Source: Bactrocera neohumeralis | Lineage: Eukaryota; Arthropoda; Insecta; Diptera; Tephritidae | Reading direction: 5' to 3' | Assembly (NCBI RefSeq): GCF_024586455.1 | Contig: NC_065921.1 | Coordinates: forward strand, 64,977,528-65,041,527 | DNA: 64,000 nucleotides | Part shown: one piece after another, positions 36,201-44,196 of the stretch | Layout of the letters: every line of letters starts with the position of its first letter | Position numbering within the stretch: position 1 is the stretch's first letter | Position numbers and translations under genes: made by a program | The notes under the pieces: model-generated | What the model saw: only the letters and a program-made list of their open reading frames with translations | Database searches by the model: none | What the model was told of the DNA's origin: nothing

Positions 36201-37214
36201 AACACAAGCACGTCACCAAATAATCGAAGTACAAGTATAAACATAACTTCTTTGATTCCTTTTTTTTATAACCTCAATCGAATTAGAACTCGTACAGCTA
36301 AGCGAAGTTTTCAGTTTCCGAAATAGAAAATTCACAAGCACCCATAATTTGCCATCGCGATATAAAAAGAGTTCAGGTTTTGAAATATATTTTTAAAGAA
36401 CTATTTCGAATTTAATTGAACACCAAAGTAAGATTTGGGCGAATATATGTTTCATGCTTAAAAGTAGTTTTTTCTTGCTACTTTTTGCGTTATGCACAGA
36501 ACTCTCTGTACTTTCTAATCATTTGTGCCTCTTCACCTTCTTTACCATACATAAGCAGTTATTTCAGTAGCAAAAACTTTCATCATTTCATTTTTTTTCG
36601 TGACAGCACAGTTTAGAAAACTTTTTGTCGGGAACTACATTTAAATATAGTAAAAGTACCTTCCGTGTATTTTCGTTAAAAAGATATGTTATAAATTATT
36701 ATTGAAGCATTAACAGGACCTCGGCAATAATAAGCTTCGTCCAACTTTTTATTGCCTTCAATTTCGGATTTATTTTAAAAATTATTAATTTTTTTTTTAA
36801 ATCGGCAGGAAAATGCGCTAAGTATAGAGGAAGGAATACCGTTAAAACTGCTTCAACATAACCTCATTTTAATTTAATATTCATTTTGACAACTCACCTT
36901 AGCCGAGTGTTTATCCCATTATGTTATGCCATATCATTTTTTATCACTTCATGTGAATGCCGTTATATGATTTCAATATTTTTGTGTTAAAAATAACCAT
37001 TGCATGCATAAATCACATCCAACCCTGCTGCATTGTGTGCGCGTGTATGTTTTACTAACACTGCTCCAAACGATATTCTCATTGCAATTTTCTATTACGG
37101 TTCCAGGATGTGTCTACGGATGGTTCGCCCAAGAAAGACAAGAAGAAGAAGAAGGGTCTTAGGACACCATCGTTCTTGAAGAAGAAGAAGGAAAAGAAGA
37201 AGGCCGAAGCTTAA
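6143..37214 (+). CDS. hts: Adducin (hu li tai shao), whole alternatively spliced gene
   Basis: Adducins are cytoplasmic membrane-skeleton proteins that cap actin filaments and recruit spectrin. In Drosophila, hts products build the fusome and ring canals and act at synapses and lateral membranes. The eight common coding exons are 6143-6244, 6478-6952, 7815-8550, 8616-8739, 12584-12694, 12763-13057, 13131-13256 and 14228-14299. All have GT/AG borders with matching phases and give 680 codons plus one base. The N-terminus closely follows fly adducin; the aldolase-II-like head covers roughly residues 125-310. Alternative ends give proteins of about 494 aa (read-through after exon 4), 738 aa (MARCKS-like tail), 1,406 aa (ring-canal type exon) and 2,624 aa (giant exon). 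Each sum is an exact multiple of three. Exon choice in vivo is inferred. Confidence 0.93.
6478..6952 (+). CDS. hts: hts coding exon 2 (start of adducin head)
   Basis: The acceptor TTTATAG ends at 6477 and the donor GTAAGTG begins at 6953; the exon ends in phase 1. It begins DMREMERRKRVEAIMGSKLF and includes GYAKGEKILRCKLAATFRLL and GWTQGLGAQITARL (about residue 133 onward), where the aldolase class II-like fold of the adducin head begins. It ends NFGVNKN plus the first base of a histidine codon completed by the next exon. Confidence 0.95.
6953..7814 (+). other. hts intron
   Basis: Very A-rich intron between two head exons, with long A-tracts and no internal gene. The 3' end carries the pyrimidine-rich tract TTTTTCCTCCTTTAG. 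Confidence 0.8.
7815..8550 (+). CDS. hts: hts coding exon 3 (adducin head and neck)
   Basis: It continues the head as (H)FALHSVVHAARPDIRCAIY. It contains the conserved ACVLGEVTTHSYTGT and the KVLILSNYGALCCGETIEEAF segment. An Ala-rich insert (EANAAEAAAATTEAG and neighbours) follows, then WRVGGAEFEALMRMLDNAGYRTGY. The aldolase-like fold is structural in adducins; enzymatic activity is not expected. The exon ends in phase 2 within a Gly codon. Confidence 0.95.
8616..8739 (+). CDS. hts: hts coding exon 4
   Basis: It opens with the completed Gly codon and IWKKGDLRKGGDRSRWLNSP and closes at PDPKKITK. The donor is GTAGAG at 8740. This donor is weaker than those of the neighbouring exons, which fits the alternative read-through form described next. 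Confidence 0.94.
8740..8787 (+). CDS. hts: Read-through tail giving short adducin (ShAdd-type)
   Basis: If exon 4 is not spliced, translation continues in frame for VEIITFEDKSEASQN and stops. The resulting protein is 494 aa, lacking the neck/tail and the basic MARCKS-like end. Drosophila makes a truncated adducin called ShAdd of about this size, so this is the probable equivalent. Possible poly(A) signals lie in the AT-rich sequence downstream, for example AATAAA near 9390. Confidence 0.65.
   Translation, partial: VEIITFEDKSEASQN
8788..12583 (+). other. Long hts intron, proximal part probably 3' UTR of the short isoform
   Basis: About 3.8 kb of AT-rich sequence with no supported coding region on either strand. 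A somewhat less AT-rich patch near 11305-11420 (one open frame reads HHGGSTEGTLSQIKGANS) is unassigned and may be a repeat remnant. Confidence 0.5.
12584..12694 (+). CDS. hts: hts coding exon 5
   Basis: 37 codons in phase 0 at both ends: WVAEGSPTHSTPVRIEDPLQ onward to FRRLQQQ, followed by GTAAGA. The sequence matches the conserved adducin neck. The acceptor is CGTTGTTAG at 12575-12583. Confidence 0.94.
12763..13057 (+). CDS. hts: hts coding exon 6 (adducin neck)
   Basis: IKDNRRADKISAGPQSHILE through GASKGIIQRGY-like sequence (here GAASKGIIQRGYQHNAAVYK) to YKRTVERKKKSIHGE. The acceptor is ACTCTAG and the donor GTAAGTG. This is the neck/oligomerisation segment and is highly conserved with fly adducin. 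It ends in phase 1. Confidence 0.95.
13131..13256 (+). CDS. hts: hts coding exon 7 (start of tail)
   Basis: It begins by completing a Tyr codon, then TDTDFSESEPLSSMPISAP. The rest is a low-complexity Ser/Thr/Gln-rich tail ending EPEDVS plus one base. Conservation drops here, as usual for the adducin tail. The donor is GTGAGT. Confidence 0.9.
13257..14227 (+). other. hts intron carrying a repeat remnant
   Basis: AT-rich intron. Around 13490-13725 it holds a less AT-rich block ending in an ACAACAACAACAA tract, annotated separately. Confidence 0.7.
13490..13725 (+). repeat. Short retroelement-like block with (CAA)n tail
   Basis: A GC-richer block ends GCTGTTACAACAACAACAAAA, resembling the tail of the Jockey-like element at 48908-52258, which also ends in AAC repeats. 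It has no coding capacity. It may be a 3' UTR fragment of a LINE or a SINE mobilised by one. The left boundary is uncertain. Confidence 0.35.
14228..14299 (+). CDS. hts: hts coding exon 8 (last common exon)
   Basis: It encodes (E)HQVMRIETQQAPIPSQAEVV and LSD, plus the first base (G) of the next codon. The donor is GTAAGTCC. It corresponds to the Drosophila segment after which the isoforms diverge. Every alternative downstream exon found here accepts this one-base phase. Confidence 0.92.
14300..18811 (+). other. Long hts intron
   Basis: About 4.5 kb, AT-rich, without supported genes. It includes a CTA/CTT trinucleotide microsatellite at about 15489-15563 that creates artefactual Leu/Ser-rich open frames on both strands. 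Confidence 0.7.
15489..15563. repeat. Impure (CTA)n/(CTT)n microsatellite
   Basis: Runs of CTACTACTACTA interspersed with CTT and CTG triplets. Intronic, with no evident function. Confidence 0.85.
18812..18880 (+). CDS. hts: hts alternative cassette exon
   Basis: Flanked by TATTCTTTTAG and a GTAATA donor, this 69-base exon enters and leaves in phase 1. It reads (A)TLSFLNGERSHTAVNRKPPTGR without a stop. Because its length is a multiple of three and its phase equals that of exon 8, it can be added before any of the alternative tails, most likely the giant exon downstream. I know of no domain in it. Support is splice signals, phase and position, not homology. Confidence 0.6.
18881..21136 (+). 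other. hts intron with mariner remnant
   Basis: AT-rich intron between the cassette exon and the giant exon. It carries a decayed mariner fragment (20108-20536, minus strand) flanked by 19-bp direct repeats. Otherwise empty. Confidence 0.7.
20108..20536 (-). mobile_element. Decayed mariner fragment (transposase N-terminal part)
   Basis: Read on the minus strand from about 20536, the block starts like a mariner terminus (GGGCTGAAAAGTTCGTAAGC). Pieces of the transposase N-terminus follow in broken frames: LIKYCFLMGKN, then EKWFAKFKRGEIST and VVTDENIK. It lacks the catalytic domain. Near-perfect direct repeats (AACAAATAATATTTTTTGA) sit at 20089-20107 and 20559-20577. Confidence 0.6.
21137..26901 (+). 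CDS. hts: hts giant alternative C-terminal exon (~1,920 residues)
   Basis: The acceptor TTCTTAG ends at 21136. With the G from exon 8 or the cassette, the frame opens (A)IETADSFAEEEGYAKLDQCE and stays open to TAG at 26899. There is no methionine start of its own, so it must be spliced. The product is mostly low-complexity: Asn-rich start, a His-rich patch near 21840-21890, long Ser/Thr/Glu stretches. Conserved-looking islands are PYRTLSHFGFN (22321-22353), KSISYEEIFSSPRYVDLCEY, SISVTEIWEFMQW, RRKLVFQELWEDHIFFLDGK and an acidic block DKDDMEFGELLESDEHEDL. The C-terminus (about 26640-26898) is predicted coiled coil (ELEALGEHIQQLQPRLDKYK and following). I recognise no catalytic domain. It resembles in style the other long tail exon and probably gives a large cytoskeletal scaffold. 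Confidence 0.85.
28858..29348. repeat. Inverted-repeat element, probable MITE
   Basis: The left end ACACAGGTCAACA is mirrored by the right end TGTTGACCGGTGT, each followed inward by a TTTTTGGGT-type stretch. No coding capacity. The family is not assigned. Confidence 0.4.
29495..29635. repeat. Short imperfect palindrome
   Basis: AACTCGAGTTTAAGTTTTAG with TGTTTAGG near the left is mirrored by CCAAACACTAAAGTTCCACA and CAACTCGAGTT near 29635. The arms are about 30 bp with mismatches. It may be a small foldback element. Confidence 0.35.
30030..30960 (-). mobile_element. 5'-truncated RTE-like LINE fragment
   Basis: The clearest piece is 91 codons (30287-30562, minus): FYLGTSINSNNKDSFEIQRR and SRRTTTKLYKTLIVPVLLYD, then ERKVLRKIYG. 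This is the reverse-transcriptase thumb and connecting region of RTE-type LINEs. Downstream, in other frames, comes the typical C-terminal text (VEKDMASLGISNWRHIAKRR, then NDWRAVVNSA). The upstream palm region (30600-30960) is broken by stops. It is a dead fragment in an hts intron, opposite in orientation to hts. The RTE assignment is from motif resemblance. Confidence 0.7.
31386..33565 (+). CDS. hts: hts alternative C-terminal exon, ovarian/ring-canal (HtsRC) type
   Basis: It encodes about 725 residues ending at TGA 33563-33565. The segment VAAIAKKYAFLYKP, then HKIEIFPHYTYPLP and QIVLKPEHE, parallels the start of the Drosophila ovarian Hts-specific exon. There, a polyprotein is cleaved into a fusome adducin and the ring-canal protein HtsRC. 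Later parts include PYRTCSHYGFN (31850-31882), a basic KRRRRISK, a His/Asp-rich stretch and a C-terminal helix (LEQELESLLNGIICANALHN). The acceptor CATTACAG at 31385 is the best phase-1 match. A better pyrimidine tract (GGATTTTTAG at 31224) has the wrong phase, so the exact 5' border is less certain than the exon itself. Confidence 0.85.
33566..35933 (+). other. hts 3' UTR/intron with a TTAA element
   Basis: It starts as 3' UTR of the ring-canal type isoform (AATAAA-rich). It contains the TTAA-flanked element at 34453-35117 and otherwise AT-rich intron. A GC-richer stretch at about 34065-34440 looks like unassigned repeat debris. Confidence 0.6.
34453..35117. mobile_element. piggyBac-type non-autonomous element (665 bp)
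   Basis: Bounded by TTAA at 34449-34452 and 35118-35121. The ends are inverted repeats: CGGATCGTCTCAGTGTGA on the left and, reversed, GGGATAGTCTCAGTGTGA on the right (16 of 18 match). TTAA duplication plus short terminal repeats are the signature of the piggyBac superfamily. It encodes no transposase; a 131-codon minus-strand frame inside is Lys-rich and unconvincing. A second copy begins left of the window (1-69). Confidence 0.75.
35934..36001 (+). CDS. hts: hts exon of the classical adducin tail
   Basis: The acceptor CTTTTTCAG ends at 35933 and the donor GTAAGTG begins at 36002. It enters in phase 1 and leaves in phase 0: (G)ENVQNGDHSEAHLSTFSQSS and KE. It is closely like the corresponding Drosophila Add isoform segment and joins directly to the basic terminal exon. 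Confidence 0.9.
36002..37106 (+). other. hts intron
   Basis: AT-rich intron before the last adducin exon. No repeats or genes of note. It ends TTACGGTTCCAG. Confidence 0.8.
37107..37214 (+). CDS. hts: hts terminal exon, MARCKS-like basic domain
   Basis: DVSTDGSPKKDKKKKKGLRT, then PSFLKKKKEKKKAEA and a stop. The Lys clusters around a Ser in RTPSFLKK form the adducin MARCKS-homology domain. In the family it binds calmodulin and acidic phospholipids, caps actin with spectrin, and is phosphorylated by PKC on the central Ser. The assembled adducin is 738 aa, close to the usual length. Confidence 0.95.
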   Translation, partial: DVSTDGSPKKDKKKKKGLRTPSFLKKKKEKKKAEA

Positions 37215-39150
37215 GTTGAGCACGAGCAACTGTTAAAGGCAGCGTAACAGAAATAAGAAAAGTAACAAAAATAAAAAAACAGAGCAACTAAATTAATGCA
37301 GCTACGTAAAAAGAGTGTGGATGAAATAAGGACGAAGCAATGATGCGAGTATAAACGTGCAGCTTATACATACAATATATAAGAAAATAAAGATTAAAGC
37401 AAAACATGATAATATAAAATTTTAAATCGTTGAAATATGAAAATATGACTACAACAAATTATATAAATCATTTAAGCAAATATCATGCAACAACAAAAAG
37501 AGAGAAAATTTGCATTTGAAACAAATAACAAAAAAGGAACAACAAATACACGATTTAGAAGCAAAAGCATACAACAGTTGATGCACGAAGAACCAGCGAA
37601 CATTTAACATACTTATATAACGGTAAAGCAAATAATTAAAATACATTTAAGCGACAAAGCGATAAGGGGCAACGCCGACAGCAAAAGTAACAAACAAAGG
37701 ATAATTAAGATATTAATTGAAAACAACAAACATTTTATTAATTGAGGCAAAATGCAAATTTATTAATGGCAGGACAATGGAGAGCAGCTCTTTAATTATA
37801 TATATATAAAAAAAAGTAAAATTATATGTATATTAAATTTAAGGACAACAGTAAAAAACAAATCCAATGTAATGCATAAATTATAAATTTTCAGATATAT
37901 GACAAACAACAACAAACATGATGATAATTATTTTTATTATTGCAAACAAACGAAACAAAAATATGCGTATTAAATAAAAACAAGAAAAAATATTTAGAAC
38001 ACACAACACCTTTTTTATAATAAATAAATATAGACGTTTATATATGAAAACATAAATTGCAAAGAAATTTAGATTTATAATAAAATGAAGAATCATTGAA
38101 ATATGTCAGGTAGGACAAAAAATTAATTAAATTAAATAAAGCTTTTGTGTTGATAGACGTATACATGTAAACTAGGCGACGATTGGCGGCGTTTAAGCGA
38201 AGTGCATTAGTTGGAAGTGAGAAAATAGTGTTTGTATGTATGTATGTAGAACAAGATTTGGCGCGAACAGTTAGGAAGATATAAAATTCCTGCTTGCAAA
38301 GTGTAGATGGAAAATATTTGAAACATAGCATTTATTAATTTAATAAATTATGAAAATATAAACAAGTTTGTTCAACGTCTAACTCAAAATTTAAATTATT
38401 AATAAAAATAACATGAAATATTACCGAAACTAACTTGTAAGAAAGACTTTTTCGTTTTTTGAGGCGTGTAAAATATATTAAAATTACATTTTTTAAATTG
38501 CAATGCAATTGTGTGCAGTACACCGAATAAAATTTTATTACTTTATCTATGTACTATTTATTCGACTTAAAGGCAGGCAGGCTGTTATCAAAGAAAGTTG
38601 TGGTAAAAATAAAATATACTTGATAAACATAAAGACACTCACACAAATTTGTTTTAGTAGCAGTATTATTTTTTATCATAAATCTGCAATCAGGCATATT
38701 ACTGTGTGTATTATGTTATCTAACTAAAAACGCAAAACAAGCTAAATTCCTTCTATAAGTTGCGTAGCGTGTGAAAATCGAATTTTTGCAAAATAGCTTT
38801 TTTATTGTTTTTGTTAAAATTTAAATTTACTACCAGCGTGCTAAAAAGGTTAGCTGTGAAATTAACTTGGGAGTCCTTAATAATTATATTTTTATTTACT
38901 ATATACTTCAGACTATGTTTACTATTACTTAAGAAATTCATATTGAATGAAAAATACTTCAGTTAACATTAGAATGTGGACCTATCGTTGTTTTAGCAAC
39001 ATATCAAGTAAAATGTTTGAGCAAAACTGCTGGAAAACAGACTTACATCTGTTGCACCTATATATGGATTTGTTAAAGATTCGCATCATTAATTTCTTCA
39101 ATTAAAGCTGTTTATCAGCTTAAATTTTCAGACATTTGAGAATCAGCTAT
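37215..39150 (+). other. hts 3' UTR and downstream AT-rich DNA
   Basis: A-rich 3' UTR with several possible poly(A) signals, the first good one AATAAA at 37386-37391. Many more follow, so the true end cannot be read from sequence. No coding region is supported. Confidence 0.5.
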
Positions 39151-39409
39151 ATATCGTCACCTGAAATGCAAAATAACGTATCCAAAAAATTCGAAATTGA
39201 GTGTCTTATTGATTATGATTCACTACTTCAAATTACAACTATAATATTACAGATGTCCAACATTTTCAGGTTCTGCGCTCAGATATAAACCAGTTTTAAC
39301 CAATATTAAAATTTTTTTTTCACTCATATGCCATTTTATGTCGTGTTTAATTCATGCCACTGTAAATTTCCGAAAATGTTACGTTATTTTGCATTTCAGG
39401 TGACGATAT
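39151..39409. mobile_element. 259-bp MITE with perfect 30-bp inverted ends
   Basis: Bases 39151-39180 and 39380-39409 are exact reverse complements (core GTCACCTGAAATGCAAAATA). The core between them is AT-rich and non-coding. If the flanking TA/TAT bases are the target duplication, the element belongs with Tc1/mariner-like or other TA-targeting families. Confidence 0.75.
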
Positions 39410-42400
39410 GTACGCATGTACATAATTGTTATCGTAAGAAGTTTTGTGCTTAAAACATACAACCAAAAACGTACTAAAAATGTTTATAAGATTATGTATG
39501 ACTTTTTCAAGTTTTAAAATTCGATTTTAATGAATTTTAACTCTTTAAAATTTTACACTCAGTATAAGGCAAACAGTGCAAAGCATTAGGCTCGATTGGA
39601 ATTCGAGGTCGGTGGCTGGAACTATTAAAAAATATTTTTGTTGCAATAAATACAAAATTAACAGATATGCACTTTTAGTTAGGTAGTAGTGTCTACAATT
39701 TACCACCAACAAAAAGTTACATAACATACCACCATCAAAGAAAATTAACTGCACATCGCGCTTCAATGCAAACTCATACAGCGAAAAATTAAAAAAAAAA
39801 ATATAATTACATAAAATTTTAAATTAAAAAATTATTAAAATTACCAAGAAATATCGCAAACGTAAAATGTATAAAAGATATAAAAATAAACTTATACTTC
39901 TAAACTTTATATGTAATAGTTCCACACACACACACACAAACACAAAAATAAAATACATAAAAATATAAATAAAATATATTTAATAAACTGCCATAGCGTG
40001 TAAAATATTAGCAACAAAGGAAATCAAATACTTTTACTCATACAAACACAACTAAAAATTAAAAAAATCGATAATATACAAAATATGAAATATAATTTTT
40101 GCTTAAATAAAAAAAATTGAGAAATAATGTGCTAAAAGAGCTTTAAAACTTTAATGCGGTGGAAAATATATTCTAGGCTAAAGCAGTTTGCAGTAAGTAG
40201 TTATCACAGTTTGCTATTACTACAGTTTATTTCAACGAAATTGATCTTTTTTAGATCCGCTGCACAAAGCTTTTATTGTGAGCATAATTATGAATAAGCT
40301 TTAATTGTATAAACATTTTGTTACTTTGGCAAATAATGACTTATAAACTCAATTTTTTTGCTTCCAAACTTTTGTAGTGCATTGTGTGTTCTGCGAAATA
40401 TGCAGATAAAACTTTTTTTCTAAAAATATAATTTTCTATAAAATACAGATAATAAAAATATTATTTTCTGTAAAATCAAAATCAAATTTACTCTTGCTAC
40501 ACATTACCTTGTAACATAAATGTTTACACACGCTTTTGAGGTTATTATTTCGTGTAGAATTTCATTTAACTTGGAACTTAATGCATTTGATGTTATTCGT
40601 TCTACATTTTTGCATATGTTTCATAGCCCATCACCGTAGTATTTTTTCAAAAATAGTTTATATATATATATAAAAAAAAAATATTTAATATTCATGTTCT
40701 CACATAGAATGCACTTCGTCTTTGGCGCCGCATGTGTTTTGTTTGTTTCTCCGATTTTTCATTAATTTTTCTAAATTTAAAATGTTGTGTTTTATTTCAA
40801 ATTTAATGGCAAACAACTACAAGTATGTTTTATGACAAAGCAATGAATTAAATTATTTAAAAATAAAGCAATTTAGCAGCTACAAAATATTATAATAAAT
40901 TTATTATGTTAAAACGAAAAACAAAAAATATTCCGCTGGCAATTTTTATTGTAATATTTTAATACATAAGTCTTATGTTATATATTATATATGAAAATCA
41001 TACACATATATATACATATACACATTAAACGGATGCAATGTACGCATTTTATATAATGCTTATTAATGATTTATTTTTCTTTGATAGAAAACTACAGAAA
41101 TGTATACGTATTGTTTGTTTATTTTTTTCTTTTATTTTATTTTATTTTTTGTTTTTTTGTTATTTTGAAAAGCTAAGTTTTAGGACTGTCGCGTGATTGT
41201 TAAATATATTTTGTTTATCATTTGCAGTTGTGTTTTTAGTGATTTTAATAACTCTGTGCACATGAACATTTTTTTGTTATTATTGTGGTATTTCAACATA
41301 GTTTTGATTGTATAGGAAAATATTTGAAAGCTAGGCTTAGTGGAATATTGAAAAAAAAATAATAATAAAATTGCAAACAAACGTAAGGCAGGTTACCAAA
41401 AACATCACATAACACAACAATTCGAAGAGGTGTTGGTAATTTTTATGCGGACTTTTAAAAGCTTAATAATTTAAATAAATATTTAAAAGTACCACCATCC
41501 ATACGCTATTTTTATTAATATTGTTTAATAATTCACTAGTTCGCATGTTAAAATTGAAATTGCACCTCATACATACAGAAGCATATTTCTAACAATTTTT
41601 TGCACCACAAGCAAAAAATATCAAATGTATTGCTTAGAAATAATGAAACCAACATTCTGTAGCAAGAATATATTAATTACTTAACCTAGTTTGTTTTTGT
41701 GACCCTTATTCAAAATATTCAAAACTATTTTTTTTTACTCTAGCAAAGTTGAAATAAGCTTTTCACTTTACACACAACTGCAAATAATTACAAAAGAAAG
41801 CATAAATTAACATTATAAGTGCATTACACTTAAAAAATTAAATGCAAATGCACGCAAAATTCACAATAATCTTTAACAACACTATTTTGCGTTAAATATT
41901 TAGCTATTATATACAAATAATAAATTTATAAAAATAATTATACGCCTATGAAAGAATTGCATTATATTAAGAAAAAGTGAATAAAAATTTATATAATTGT
42001 ACAAAAAGTTTACAATTCAAAATATTTGGCTTTGTATGCTTCATTAATGAAAAAACACCAGTTTAATATTGCATGAGCACCATACTTACTGTCTCACTAA
42101 CAATTAAAAAAAATTAAAGGTAAGTACTAAAATCTGGCATAGTTTTTAAAGAAATTTGACTAAAATTATGCAAAATTTAACAAATAGCAATATCCCTGAA
42201 ATTGAAATATTTCTTCAGATGCAGTAAGACTTCGACATAACAAACCCTGAAAGGTTTAATCGACAATATTGCAGTCTCATGAAATTTAGCAAACTTTAAA
42301 TATATTAGGATCTAAAGTTCAAATTGTGAAGAAGGTGTTGAAAACATCTAGAGAAAAGCTTAAAAATTAAAAATTTATTTTGCATTGTTATGGCATCTTG

Positions 42401-42600
42401 TAGAGAGTAAATTTCATATTGAGAAAGATCAAGTAGCAGTAGAAATGATTACTGAGAAACAAAAAAGTTGTAATTCGGGTGTTAGTTACCTTAAAAATAT
42501 CACAATGGAAAATAAGAAATCTTAGGGATATGGTGCTATCAGATGAAAAAAAAACATCATTTTCGCATATTTCATTACAAAACTTTATTATGACATTGAA
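39410..42600. other. AT-rich intergenic DNA
   Basis: No gene supported on either strand. There are scattered microsatellite-like tracts, for example CA repeats near 39925-39945. Confidence 0.5.
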
Positions 42601-42659
42601 AATAGTTCATTTTTAGTCAATAATCCATTTATAATATTATATATACCATAAAAATAATG

Positions 42660-42935
42660 AAATGACAAATCCGGCCTCCTTTGATGTGGCGAATTCGAGC
42701 GATGACTCTCGTTTTGTGTTTAGCCCAAAAATCAGTCACAACGGCCAAGTGGCATTTCTTATGATTGTTGGACTCTTACTTCACTTTAATTTCTGAGAGA
42801 CTTTAAAGCGATTTTTTAGGATTCGGCTAATTTATGGAATGCCATTCGCTAGATTGCTGGACAGTTTCGACGTCATATTCATTGACCCAGTCTCCTGTCA
42901 ACAGTAGTAATGCGTCAATAAAAACTTTTAAATGA
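42660..42935 (-). mobile_element. Decayed mariner fragment (catalytic part)
   Basis: The minus strand reads TGDWVNEYDVETVQQSSEWH, then NPKKSL and SLSEIKVK with a stop between. This is the mariner transposase stretch around its first catalytic Asp (the family's GDETW...Y motif) and the following EW...PKK region. Stops and missing residues show it is dead. It is unrelated in sequence to the mariner piece at 20108-20536, which covers the other half of a transposase. Confidence 0.65.
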
Positions 42936-42964
42936 ATGATTGAAAGTATATTTTTAACATTTAA

Positions 42965-43683
42965 GGGGTTAGGGGTAGTCAGAGGAACGAAAAAATGACA
43001 ATTTTCAGTATTTTTTTGCTATTAAATCGTGTTATTTTACTAAAGTAGTAATATGGCATTATGATATTATGTGTTGACTTGAAGTCACAAAAATTTCAAA
43101 AAAAAAATATTAATTTCCAAAGTTATAGTTGTTTGTGTTGACCCTGTTCCAAAAAAGGTACTTGCGGTGACAACCATAAGTCCTTGGAGATTCATCTAAA
43201 ATCAATCAGACAAAAAAATTAGTTTTATAAATAGATAACCCTGGGCCTGATCGAAGAATTTTTTGTTTTTTCAAAAATTAACAAAATGGCGGCCTCAGGA
43301 AATTTTTTTCTAAATTTTTGGGAAAAAATCAACGTTAGTTAATTGGTTTTAAAAAATCGAAATTTTTGAAAAAATAAAAATCCTTCTATCAGGCCCGAGT
43401 TTATTATGTATTCTAAAAGATGTATAAATTTCATTAAATTCTACTGAGCGGTTTTCGAGTTACAGTTGTCACCAGTTCAAAAAACATAGTTTTGAGAAAA
43501 ACGCGTTTAAAGTTTCACACTAGCGCTTTGAAGTGCTCGAGCTCTCTTTGTTATTTGTCGAATAACTCAAAAACTAATTATCGGATCAACGTGAAATTTT
43601 CAGATAATATTTTTAAGATATTACACTTAACGAAAATGCAAAAAAAAATTAATTTTTTGTAAATTCTGACTACCCCTATCTCC
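42965..43683. mobile_element. Second TTAA-flanked non-autonomous element (719 bp)
   Basis: TTAA at 42961-42964 and 43684-43687 flank inverted ends GGGGTTAGGGGTAGTCAGA and, reversed, GGAGATAGGGGTAGTCAGA (17 of 19 match). It is non-coding. It shares an ACAAAATGGCGGC word with the element at 34453-35117, so the two may be distant relatives. Confidence 0.7.
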
Positions 43684-43687
43684 TTAA

Positions 43688-44174
43688 GTTTAGGATCTCA
43701 AGAAATGTAAAAACTTCATAAAAAAACGCTTAAGAAATGGTCAAGAAAATTTATCGCAGGAAAATCTAGTACTAATTTTTAATACATATTTTCAATAAAA
43801 TGCGAATATGGCAACGCTGTTCTTGCGAAAAAACGTGAAATCAATTATTTCTTGAAGGAAATTCAAAGTAATTGTCAAATTCATCCTAAATTAGTTAAAA
43901 TCATTATTATGATACATAGTTGTATAAAACTTACCAATCATCAACCACATTCCTTAAATCACAAGGAAAATGTTTATATACTTAGAGTGGCCATACACGA
44001 CACACATGTGCGTGCGATCGGTATGCCTGTGATTGTTTACTCGTGTATGGGCAGGGATAATGGGATGCCCAACTTATTCCAGCGTGAAAGCGCCTCAAAA
44101 TGAGCGTTTTTTATAACATTTGCCAATGTGGCCACATCGAATAAAATAAGAATTTTTGGGCATTTAAATTAAAA
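43688..44174. other. Short intergenic stretch before the transposon nest
   Basis: Contains a loose inverted repeat (GCCATACACGAC near 43990 and TCGTGTATGGGC near 44040) that may be a small element. No gene. Confidence 0.35.
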
Positions 44175-44186
44175 CACCCAACATTT
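44175..44186. repeat. Target-site duplication of the LOA-like LINE, 3' side
   Basis: CACCCAACATTT here is repeated exactly at 52300-52311, bracketing the whole transposon nest. Confidence 0.8.
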
Positions 44187-44196
44187 GATTGATTGA

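Noticed and set aside
43852..44103. 83-codon plus-strand open frame
   Set aside because: It overlaps a loose inverted repeat, has no homologue I recognise and has no splice context.
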